Shown here: in pieces, positions 51,714 through 59,877 of the stretch
Position numbering within the stretch: position 1 is the stretch's first letter
Layout: each line of letters begins with the position of its first letter
From: Pseudomonas chlororaphis
GTDB taxonomy: Bacteria; Pseudomonadota; Gammaproteobacteria; Pseudomonadales; Pseudomonadaceae
NCBI RefSeq assembly: GCF_001921865.1
Contig: NZ_MSCT01000018.1
Coordinates: 62,001-126,000, forward strand
Direction of reading: 5' to 3'
Length of the DNA: 64,000 nt
Translations under genes and position numbers: made by a program
Notes under the pieces: model-generated
Database searches by the model: none
The model's input: the letters and a program-made list of their open reading frames with translations, nothing else
Told to the model about the DNA's origin: nothing

Positions 51714-53279
51714 ATGTTTTTGGGGTTCTTTATGATTGCCGCGTATAAAGCCTTGTTTGGAAGGAAAACGTTAGTTTTATGCGCGACCGTTGCAATGGGT
51801 TCTGTCGCTTGGTTGTGTGCCGGGAGTTTTGCAGAACATCTTATTGAGCAGCAGTTGAAAAGAACTCAAGAGAGATGGGTCGAACCCCGTACGCAAATCG
51901 ATCAAGCCCTGGCAACACTCGGCAGTATTGATCGCTCCACCCAGGAATGCTCCGCTGAGCAGTACGCGAAGATGGCGGAGCAAGTGGAAAAATCCCGATT
52001 TATTTATCAAGCCGCGGTGCGCCTCGATAATGGCAAGCTCTGTTCGTCCTACGGACAAGAAATAACGTCGCTATCAATAGAAAGCGCGAGCGACCTGGCG
52101 TCCGTTAAAGGGCGGACCTATGCCGTCAGCTCCGCCCAGAAAGTGTCTGCGGACAGGGACTTCATTATGGTCTCGGAGCCATCGCGCTATGTGTGGATCA
52201 ACAAGAAAGCACTTCGGGACCACCTGAATATTGCGCAAGACGTGCAATGGCAACTGCGCGGTCCGGACGGCGTAGCCCTGATTGCCTCAACCAGCCCACT
52301 GCCTGCGAAGGTACAAGAGCCGTTGCCCCTTGAAGCACTGGTCACCTCTACAGACAACGCCTATGTCGCCTATCGGGACAACCGTAACGAACTGACCTCG
52401 GTCATCTCGCTGCCACTGAGTGCCCTGACAGCGCTTCGGTGGAAGTTATTCATTGCCCTGGCGTTCATGTTCGAAGTCCTGCTCTACAGTGCCTGGAAAA
52501 TGAACAGGCATTACGCCTCTGGCGTCATTCAATTGCGCGAGGCGATCAGGGCGAACGCGCTGGAGATCCACTACCAACCTATTGTCGATTTGCGCACGGG
52601 AAACCTGGTCGGCGCCCAAACGCTTTCTCGTTGGAGCGCCAAGGGCGTGGCCATTCCGGCAGAGGCATTCGTCGCGGCGGCAGCGCGGCCCGAGTTGATT
52701 CGCTTGCTGACACGTTCGGTGATAAGCCGGGTTGCCGAGGACTACAGCACTTATCTCTGGGCCTGCAAGGACTTCTACATCACCATCGATCTTTGCGCCC
52801 AAGACATCCTCGACCGAACCTTTCCCGACTTTGTGGCCAGCGTCACGGCAACGTACAACATACCGGCATCCGCCATCGTCTTTGCCATCAGCGAAAAAGC
52901 CTTGCCCGACCAGAAAAGCGCAGCGCTTCAACTGCACAGGCTTCGCGCGGGCGGGCATCGCATTGCCATCGATGACCTGGGTACCGGCTATGCCAGTTTC
53001 TCTCTCACCGAATCGGTACCGGTCGACATACTGAAAATAGATCGCTCATTCATCGAGCACACCAACGGCGCCCCCCAGGGCGCCCGCTGGCGGCACGTCG
53101 CCAAAAGGGTCAGGTCGCTGCATTTCAAGGGTATCGAAGCCCCACAACTGCTACCGCGCCTGGTCTCGGAAAGCGGGTTGTTGGCTCAAGGCTGGTTGTT
53201 TTCCAAGGCGCTCCCCGTGCATGCCTTGGCCAGGCGGTATTTCCAATGCTCGGTGGGCGTCAATCCTTACGCTGATTGA
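51714..53279 (+). CDS. CSS-motif EAL-domain protein with degenerate active site
   Basis: A 521-residue inner-membrane protein: helix 1 (about 17-38), a periplasmic sensor with the CSS motif (LCSSYG, about 109), helix 2 (about 244-263) and a cytoplasmic EAL domain. The EAL signature is altered: EAL becomes AQT (VGAQTLSRW), the usual N-L becomes I-D-L, and the E-[LI]-T-E becomes A-I-S-E. DDLGTGY and LKID remain. Most metal-binding residues of c-di-GMP phosphodiesterases seem lost, so it may sense or bind rather than cleave. Confidence 0.85.
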   Translation: MFLGFFMIAAYKALFGRKTLVLCATVAMGSVAWLCAGSFAEHLIEQQLKRTQERWVEPRTQIDQALATLGSIDRSTQECSAEQYAKMAEQVEKSRFIYQAAVRLDNGKLCSSYGQEITSLSIESASDLASVKGRTYAVSSAQKVSADRDFIMVSEPSRYVWINKKALRDHLNIAQDVQWQLRGPDGVALIASTSPLPAKVQEPLPLEALVTSTDNAYVAYRDNRNELTSVISLPLSALTALRWKLFIALAFMFEVLLYSAWKMNRHYASGVIQLREAIRANALEIHYQPIVDLRTGNLVGAQTLSRWSAKGVAIPAEAFVAAAARPELIRLLTRSVISRVAEDYSTYLWACKDFYITIDLCAQDILDRTFPDFVASVTATYNIPASAIVFAISEKALPDQKSAALQLHRLRAGGHRIAIDDLGTGYASFSLTESVPVDILKIDRSFIEHTNGAPQGARWRHVAKRVRSLHFKGIEAPQLLPRLVSESGLLAQGWLFSKALPVHALARRYFQCSVGVNPYAD

Positions 53280-53384
53280 AGCGGCTCGAACCTATCAATC
53301 AATGACGTCTATCCCGCTTCGCGAGCACGCAAGTTCCCAGCGAACACCTCACCACCGACAATCTGTAGAAGGACTCCACCGCAC

Positions 53385-53885
53385 ATGTTTTTTCGCAACC
53401 TTGGCTTCGCTTCCCTGCTCTCGCTGCTGTCCTTTCAGGCGTGTGCGGATGACAAAGGTTTGTACCTGGGAGCGGGCGTCAGCCACCTTGAAACCGACCA
53501 ATCCCACTTGAACGATGAAGATTCCAGTTACAAGGTTTTCGCCGGCTATCGTCTCAACGGCTATCTGGCCTTCGAAGGCGCCTTTGTCGATCTCGGCCAA
53601 TTCAAGGACAAGCATCTCGATTTCGATGGCAAATCCGTTCAAGCCAGTACCCACCTCGGTTTTCCGCTGGGCGAGCGAGTGCGGATGTTCGGCAGTGTCG
53701 GTGCCCATGCCTGGGATGCCGACGGCAATGCCAGCGATGACGACACTGGGGTGAACCTGACCTACGGTGCCGGCATTGAGTTTGATGTATTGCGCAACAT
53801 CGGTATCCGTGCCGAATATGAAGTACTGGAGGTCGGCGACATCAACCTGAATCAAACAACGGCATCCGCGTTCGTGCTCTGGTAA
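53385..53885 (+). CDS. Outer-membrane beta-barrel protein (8-strand type)
   Basis: A 166-residue protein with signal peptide (MFFRNLGFASLLSLLSFQAC) and about eight amphipathic strands (GLYLGAGVSHLETD; YKVFAGYRLNGYLAFEGAFV; VRMFGSVGAHAW; NLTYGAGIEFDVL; GIRAEYEVLEVGD) ending FVLW with terminal aromatic. It matches OmpW/OmpX-like porins in size. The gene at 50008 is a shortened relative. Confidence 0.85.
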   Translation: MFFRNLGFASLLSLLSFQACADDKGLYLGAGVSHLETDQSHLNDEDSSYKVFAGYRLNGYLAFEGAFVDLGQFKDKHLDFDGKSVQASTHLGFPLGERVRMFGSVGAHAWDADGNASDDDTGVNLTYGAGIEFDVLRNIGIRAEYEVLEVGDINLNQTTASAFVLW

Positions 53886-53901
53886 CGCCAGCGCGAATCG
53901 A

Positions 53902-53935
53902 GCCGCCCCGACCTGAACAATCAGGCCGGGGCGGC
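53902..53935. terminator. Shared terminator hairpin between the barrel gene and katG
   Basis: gccgccccg-a-cctga / tcagg-c-cggggcggc is a 14-bp stem with one mismatch around acaa. It lies between the two convergent stops. T runs are weak. Confidence 0.7.
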
Positions 53936-53947
53936 CGCCAAAAACCC

Positions 53948-56212
53948 TCACCTCAGATCGAACCGATCCAGGTTCATCACCTTGACCCACGCCGCCACGA
54001 AGTCCTGCACGAACTGCGCGTGCGCATCCGCGCTGGCGTAGACCTCGGCCAGGGCGCGCAACTGGGCGTTGGAGCCGAACACCAGGTCGACCCGGGTGGC
54101 GGTCCACTTCACCTGGCCGGTCTGGCGGTCGCGGGCTTCGAACGCTTGCCCGGCGTCGGACAGCGGTTTCCATTCCACGCCCATGTCCAGCAGGTTGACG
54201 AAGAAGTCGTTGCTCAAGGTTCCCGGCCGCGCGGTGAAGACGCCGTGCCGGCTGTGGTCGACATTAGTGTCGAGCACCCGCAGGCCGCCGATCAGCGCGG
54301 TCATTTCCGGGGCGCTGAGGGTCAGCAGTTGCGCCTTGTCGATCAGCAGCGCTTCGGCCGGCACCCGGTAGCGGGCCTTGAGGTAGTTGCGAAAGCCGTC
54401 GGCGATGGGTTCAAGGAAGCCGAACGACTCGACGTCCGTTTGCTCCTGGCTGGCGTCCGTGCGCCCCGGGCTGAACGGCACGCTGATGTCGAGGCCGGCG
54501 TTTTTCGCTGCTTGTTCGACGCCAGCGCCACCGGCCAGGACGATCAGGTCGGCCAGGGAGATTTTCTTGCCCGCCGATTGCGCGCCGTTGAACGCCTGCT
54601 GAATCCCTTCGAGGGTCGCCAGCACCCGGGCCAGTTGCTCGGGCTGGTTGGCCGCCCAGTCTTTCTGCGGGGCCAGGCGCAGGCGCCCGCCGTTGGCGCC
54701 ACCGCGCTTGTCGGAGCCGCGGAAGCTGGACGCCGCCGCCCAGGCGGTGGACACCAGTTGCGACACCGACAACCCCGAAGCCAGGACCTGGGCCTTGAGC
54801 GCGGCGATATCGCTGTTATCCACCAAGGGGTGATCGAGCGCGGGGATCGGGTCTTGCCACAGCAGTTCCTCGTCGGGCAGTTCCGGACCGAGGTAACGCG
54901 AGAGCGGGCCCATGTCGCGGTGGATCAACTTGTACCAGGCGCGGGCGAAGGCGTCGGCCAACTGCTGCGGATTGGCCAGGAAGCGCCGCGAGATCGGCTC
55001 GTAGATCGGGTCGAAACGCAGCGCCAGGTCGGTGGTAAGCATGGTCGGGCTGCGGCGCTTGGCCGGGTCGTGGGCATCCGGGACGGTACCGGCGCCGGCG
55101 CCGTTTTTCGGCGTCCACTGGTGCGCGCCCGCCGGGCTCTTGGTCAGCTCCCACTCGAAGCCGAACAGGTTTTCCAGGTAGTTGTTGCTCCAGCGGGTGG
55201 GCGTGGTGGTCCAGGTCACTTCCAGGCCGCTGGTGATGGCGTCGCCGCCCTTGCCGCTGCCGAAGGTGCTCTTCCAGCCCAGGCCCTGGAGCTCCAGGCC
55301 GGCGGCCTCGGGCTCGGCCCCGACGTTGTCGGCGGGACCGGCGCCGTGGGTCTTGCCGAAGGCGTGGCCGCCGGCGATCAGGGCCACGGTTTCTTCGTCG
55401 TTCATCGCCATGCGGCCGAAGGTCTCGCGAATATCCAGCCCGGCCGCGACCGGGTCCGGGTTGCCTTCGGGGCCTTCCGGGTTCACGTAAATCAGGCCCA
55501 TCTGCACCGCGGCCAGCGGGTTCTCCAGATTGCGTCCCTGGTCGGCGCGGCTTTGCTCGTTGCCCGGCTCGGCCACCAATTGCCCCTCGCCGGGGTCTTG
55601 CATGGCGGCTTTATCCGACTTGCCGTAGCGGGTGTCGCCGCCCAGCCATTTGTTCTCGGAACCCCAGTAGACATCTTCGTCCGGCTCCCAGACGTCCGCG
55701 CGCCCACCGGAAAAACCGAAGGTCTTGAAGCCCATGGATTCCAGCGCGACGTTGCCGGTGAGCACAATCAGGTCGGCCCAGGAGATGTTGCGGCCGTACT
55801 TCTGCTTGATCGGCCATAGCAGGCGGCGCGCCTTGTCCAGGCTGACGTTGTCCGGCCAGCTGTTGAGCGGCGCGAAACGCTGCTGGCCGGAACCGGCGCC
55901 GCCGCGACCGTCGCCGGTGCGGTAGGTCCCGGCGCTGTGCCAGGCCATGCGGATAAACAGCGGCCCGTAATGGCCGAAGTCGGCGGGCCACCAGTCCTGG
56001 GAGTCGGTCATCAGCGCATTCAGGTCGCGCTTCAGGGCCTGGAAGTCCAGGCGCTTGAAGGCTTCGGCGTAATTGAAGCCCGCGCCCATGGGGTCGGACA
56101 GGGACGAGTGCTGGTGCAGGATCTTCAGGTTCAGTTGGTTCGGCCACCAGTCGCGGTTGCTTGTGCCGCCACCAGCGGCGTGGTTGAACGGGCACTTCGA
56201 TTCGTTTGCCAT
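53948..56212 (-). CDS. katG: Catalase-peroxidase KatG
   Basis: A 754-residue bifunctional haem enzyme removing H2O2. The distal site is WHSAGTYRTGDGRGG (Trp and His, about 106-108) and the proximal His is in AGGHAFGKTHG (about 270). Two tandem peroxidase domains and the length are standard, as is the Tyr in LIYVNPEGPEG of the Met-Tyr-Trp adduct. Likely under OxyR, but no clear site is seen. Confidence 0.96.
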   Translation of the reverse strand: MANESKCPFNHAAGGGTSNRDWWPNQLNLKILHQHSSLSDPMGAGFNYAEAFKRLDFQALKRDLNALMTDSQDWWPADFGHYGPLFIRMAWHSAGTYRTGDGRGGAGSGQQRFAPLNSWPDNVSLDKARRLLWPIKQKYGRNISWADLIVLTGNVALESMGFKTFGFSGGRADVWEPDEDVYWGSENKWLGGDTRYGKSDKAAMQDPGEGQLVAEPGNEQSRADQGRNLENPLAAVQMGLIYVNPEGPEGNPDPVAAGLDIRETFGRMAMNDEETVALIAGGHAFGKTHGAGPADNVGAEPEAAGLELQGLGWKSTFGSGKGGDAITSGLEVTWTTTPTRWSNNYLENLFGFEWELTKSPAGAHQWTPKNGAGAGTVPDAHDPAKRRSPTMLTTDLALRFDPIYEPISRRFLANPQQLADAFARAWYKLIHRDMGPLSRYLGPELPDEELLWQDPIPALDHPLVDNSDIAALKAQVLASGLSVSQLVSTAWAAASSFRGSDKRGGANGGRLRLAPQKDWAANQPEQLARVLATLEGIQQAFNGAQSAGKKISLADLIVLAGGAGVEQAAKNAGLDISVPFSPGRTDASQEQTDVESFGFLEPIADGFRNYLKARYRVPAEALLIDKAQLLTLSAPEMTALIGGLRVLDTNVDHSRHGVFTARPGTLSNDFFVNLLDMGVEWKPLSDAGQAFEARDRQTGQVKWTATRVDLVFGSNAQLRALAEVYASADAHAQFVQDFVAAWVKVMNLDRFDLR

Positions 56213-56612
56213 GAGTAGCTACCTTCGGTCGTGTTCATCCAGCTATCCGCCCCGGGCAGGCGCCGGATAGCGACAGGCGAAATCAATGACACAGGTTGCT
56301 GGGCTCACAGTTCGCTCGACGGATCGTGATGGCCAGAGGCGCAAGAAACTGGCAAGCCTGTTGCCAGGACGGTGGCCCACGGTAAGCCCGGTACGCTGCT
56401 GACTCGTTGTTCGTTATCGCTTGATCAGGTCTTGTCCGGCCGGCTCGCGCCAGCACTGAGTTAAGGCTAGCCCCTGGGCGGTGGATCGCTAATAGCCGGA
56501 CTATTGGTAGGTGATAGGGACAATCTTTTACCCGCCCCCAGGGCCGCGGCCGATGATGGAAACAGCGCCCTGTCGTGGTACTCCGGGCGCGCTCGAACCA
56601 CGGGAGAACGCC
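56213..56612. other. 400-bp divergent gap before katG and the HExxH gene
   Basis: The katG promoter is near 56213-56300. At 56491-56505 aatag-ccgga-ctatt is a 5-bp dyad. ATAG and CTAT here are not spaced as in an OxyR site. No coding signal is convincing. Confidence 0.4.
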
Positions 56613-57305
56613 ATGCACCCGCGCCCGCGTTGCACAGCCATCCACGAAGCCGGCCACGCCCTGGCTTTCTGGTGGAACGGCCAGCCGATCGCCCGTGTCA
56701 GCGTCCGCACCCTGGCGCAAACCCGCGCCGGCCCGCTGCTCGACCTGCGCGGCAACTGGCAGTACGTGGCGGGCCTAGTCGAAGCCGATTACCGGGTGCC
56801 GCGCCCGGCTTTCGAGGCCCCCGGCATCGCCGAATACCTGCCGTCGATGGTCGAGGCCATCGAGCGCGACCTGCTGCACTGCTTCGCCGGGCCGGTGGCC
56901 GAAGCCATCTACCGTCACGCCGGCTCCGCCCGGGTGATCAGCGGCAGCGGCCGCGGCGACCTGAGCCGCGGCCACGAACTGATCAGCCTGCTGCCGCCGC
57001 GCAAGCTGCTCGACGCGCAAGCCCTGGCCATCGCCCGCGCCAGTCGCCTGGTGCATCGCTACTGGTCGGCGGTCGTCGACCTGGCGGATCTGCTGCAAGA
57101 ACGCGGCATGGTCGACGGCGAAACCGTCAATGCACGGCTGTGCGCCATCAGCGGCGAGTCGCCGACGCCGCTCGGTAACGATCTGGCGAGCCTCGATCCA
57201 TGGCGGCAACGTGGCACGCGAGCCTCCTCAACGCCGCCAGACGTTGCCCACAACCCGACCGCCCCGGGTAAGCTGTGTTACGCACTTACCTGTAGCGCCC
57301 CATAG
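56613..57305 (+). CDS. Small protein with an HExxH zinc-peptidase motif
   Basis: About 230 residues starting MHPRPRCTAIHEAGHALAFW after gggaga. HEAGH at about 10-14 is the zincin motif HExxH as in the M41 (FtsH peptidase) type, where a downstream Asp or Glu in a helix gives the third ligand; RDLLHCFAGPVAEAIYRHA fits the usual AG-x-x-AE segment of M41. No AAA domain. The role is unknown. Confidence 0.65.
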   Translation: MHPRPRCTAIHEAGHALAFWWNGQPIARVSVRTLAQTRAGPLLDLRGNWQYVAGLVEADYRVPRPAFEAPGIAEYLPSMVEAIERDLLHCFAGPVAEAIYRHAGSARVISGSGRGDLSRGHELISLLPPRKLLDAQALAIARASRLVHRYWSAVVDLADLLQERGMVDGETVNARLCAISGESPTPLGNDLASLDPWRQRGTRASSTPPDVAHNPTAPGKLCYALTCSAP

Positions 57306-57313
57306 GGATCGCC

Positions 57314-58089
57314 ATGCCGCAGTACCCAGGCGTCGACACTGAAGGCTTTATCCAGTCCCTGCCCGAACAACCGCTACAACCGGCGTTCAGGCCGCTGGTG
57401 AATGAGCTGTGCACAATGCTCTCGCGGCGTTTTCCGGCGCTGCTCGACGGCCTGTACCTGTACGGCAGCGTCGCCCGTGGCGAGGCGCGGCCGGGCACCT
57501 CCGACCTGGACGCAACCCTGGTGCTGGCCTGGGCGCCAAGCCCCGAGGAGCGCCAGCGGCTGGAGCAGACTCGGCAAGCGCTGGAGGCGTGGCACCCGGA
57601 AGTGTCGAAGATCGATTTCGATATCGGCGTGCTCAGCGAGGTGCTGGCCCCCGACAATCTTTACCGCTGGGGCTTCTGGCTCAAGCATCAGTGCCGCTGC
57701 ATCTGGGGCAACGACCTGAGGTTGCGCTTCGAACCCTTTCGCCCCAGCCGGCGCATTGCCCAGGCGGTGAATGGCGACTTCCCCAGGTGCTGGAAGGCTA
57801 CGCGCAACAGTTGGAACAGAACCGCGAGCCTTTGCTGCAACAACGCCTGCAACGGGCCGCGGCGCGCAAGGCGCTGCGCTCGGCCAACCTGCTGCGTAGC
57901 GAGCAGGATCGTGGGTGGCCGAGCAGCCTGGAAGAGCATGCGCAACTGCTGACGGCGGCCGAGCCGGGCCTCGGCGAGTACGCCGCGTTCTTCCTCCGGC
58001 AGGCCTATGCGCCCCAAGGGCCGGCGCACGAATTCGTGCAGCGGTTGCGGGCCTACAGTGCCTTGCTGGCGGCCGAAAGCGCGGACTGA
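57314..58089 (+). pseudogene. Nucleotidyltransferase with a frameshift
   Basis: The first 160 residues carry the polymerase-beta-type nucleotidyltransferase motif GSVARGEARPGTSDLDA (about residues 52-68). Around 57781-57787 (ttcccca) the sense passes from one frame to the next: DFP continues as QVLEGYAQQLEQN, and the second part ends at 58089. One extra C in the run would restore a protein of about 258 residues. It could be real decay, a slippage-regulated gene, or a sequencing error. Confidence 0.75.
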
Positions 58090-58246
58090 TGCCTGGCGCT
58101 GTCGCTTTTGGAAAACCTGGTTCCGACCCGCTGATAGCATTTTGACCGCCTTCGACTAGGTTCACTTGAGCAACCAACGCGGGGCTCCCCTGCTCCCATC
58201 GGCTGCCTTGCCACGCCATCCGTATCCGGTCACGGAGACCTTCGAT

Positions 58247-59767
58247 ATGCGCATCGTCCTTCTGTTGAGCCTCGCCCTTCTCACTGCCTGCTCCACCACC
58301 GACAACAGCGTGCTGAAACTGCAAACCACCCGAAACATCGACTATCAATTGCTGACAAAAGCCCGAATGACCGAAAAAGCCGCGCAAACCCCCGCTTGCC
58401 AGAAACACTTCGACATCAAGAACATCGAGGACGGTTACTTCAAGGTTCGCGAGCGCTGGCAACTGCTCAACGATTGCCTGTACGGCGACACAGGGCCCCG
58501 AAAACTGGTGGTGCTGCTCGACGGCACCGAGAACACCAAAAAGGACAACACCAATATCTGGCGCCTGTATAACCAGGCGCTCGAGCAAGCCGAGAACGGC
58601 GCCAGGGTCATCCCCTATTACGACAAGGGCGTGGCCACCAGCATCACCACGCCTTTCGGCGCCCTGTTCGGCAGCGGCGTCAGCCTGAACATTCGCCAGG
58701 CCTACCGCTTTCTGATCGAGGCTTACCGGCCTGGCGACGAGATCTATATCTTCGGTTTCAGCCGAGGGGCCTTCACCGCCCGCTCGCTGAACGGCTTTCT
58801 CGAAATCGCCGGCCTGCCCAGCAACTTGAAGCCCGATACCTGGGACAACAGCACCCTGTGGGGCTGGACCGGCCATATGCACGATGTGGTCGAGGACATG
58901 TACGACCTCTACAAGGCGCGCAACGATGGCGTTCCCGGTTTCGACGACGCCCTGCGGGTCAAGCTGAAGGCGTATCGGCGCGCCAACGGCATCAGCATCT
59001 ATGGCGACGACAAGCCCGATGAAAGGGTCGTGGTCAAGGTCATCGGCGTATTCGACACCGTGCCAGCGGTGGGCTCCAGCCTGAAGGAAGATCCGGACGA
59101 ACACCGCCTGGAGCTGTACGCCGAGCGCGGTTACCACGCCATGTCCCTGGATGAGCAGCGAGCCTCGTTCAGGCTGCTGCGCTTCGGCCTGCCGCAAACC
59201 AAATCCCAGGTCCTGGAAGAAGTCTGGTTTGCCGGCGTGCATAGCGATGTGGGTGGTGGTTACCTCAACGATCCAGACCTCGCGCAGTGTGGCGAAAGCC
59301 CCTATGCCAAGGGCGGTCAGGGGCTGGAAACCATCCCGCTGCGCTGGATGCTGGTCAACGTCAAGGACGCCGGTATCTTCGCCAATAGCAGCCGTTGGCC
59401 GACCGAATGCATCGGCGGCCCATTACACGACGAGTTCCTCGATGCCACGGGCTTGGCCGGCCGTGCCTACAAGAAAGCCGGATTGATTCGCCGCAAGCCG
59501 GTGGAACACGACAAAGTGCATGCCAGCGTGTTTCTGCGAATGGATAAGCGCGATTTGAAAGCGCCTCATTCCAAGCGCGAACCAGAACCCGAGTATCGCT
59601 ACGACCCGATCAACCTCGGCTACGCCAGGCGCGACCGGTGCCAGAAGGACGACCTGGCGCGCAACTACAACATCGTCGGCAGCTACGACCCCCACTGCCC
59701 GACCACTAGCGCGCCCCTGGAGAAAACCCGCCACAACGATGCGGTCAACCTCGAAAGCTTCCAATAG
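58247..59767 (+). CDS. DUF2235 (Tle1-like) alpha/beta hydrolase lipoprotein
   Basis: A 506-residue protein with lipoprotein signal MRIVLLLSLALLTACSTT. The DUF2235 domain has KLVVLLDGTENTKKDNTNIW and a lipase elbow GFSRGAFTARSL (Ser about 178); an Asp (GVFDTVP) and His (WFAGVHSDVGGGY) fit the triad. Tle1 relatives are type VI secretion phospholipase effectors, but here a lipobox suggests an envelope protein and no VgrG is near. A ggag site supports the start. Confidence 0.85.
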   Translation: MRIVLLLSLALLTACSTTDNSVLKLQTTRNIDYQLLTKARMTEKAAQTPACQKHFDIKNIEDGYFKVRERWQLLNDCLYGDTGPRKLVVLLDGTENTKKDNTNIWRLYNQALEQAENGARVIPYYDKGVATSITTPFGALFGSGVSLNIRQAYRFLIEAYRPGDEIYIFGFSRGAFTARSLNGFLEIAGLPSNLKPDTWDNSTLWGWTGHMHDVVEDMYDLYKARNDGVPGFDDALRVKLKAYRRANGISIYGDDKPDERVVVKVIGVFDTVPAVGSSLKEDPDEHRLELYAERGYHAMSLDEQRASFRLLRFGLPQTKSQVLEEVWFAGVHSDVGGGYLNDPDLAQCGESPYAKGGQGLETIPLRWMLVNVKDAGIFANSSRWPTECIGGPLHDEFLDATGLAGRAYKKAGLIRRKPVEHDKVHASVFLRMDKRDLKAPHSKREPEPEYRYDPINLGYARRDRCQKDDLARNYNIVGSYDPHCPTTSAPLEKTRHNDAVNLESFQ

Positions 59768-59775
59768 AACCACCC

Positions 59776-59877
59776 CTTGCAGGAGCGAGCGTGCTCGCGA
59801 TCGGGCCGGCACTTGCAACCCGGCTCCCGCGTCGGATGTCACGGCGCTTTCGCGAGCACACTCGCTCCTACAAGGGG
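59776..59877. repeat. Paired REP elements between the DUF2235 and MFS genes
   Basis: aggagcgagcgtgctcgcgat and ttcgcgagcacactcgctcctacaag are inverted copies separated by about 50 bases, another BIME like that at 21144. It separates convergent genes. Confidence 0.8.

Noticed and set aside
56480..56520. ATAG/CTAT pattern as an OxyR site for katG
   Set aside because: Spacing is five and nine bases rather than seven, and it is 270 bases from the katG start.
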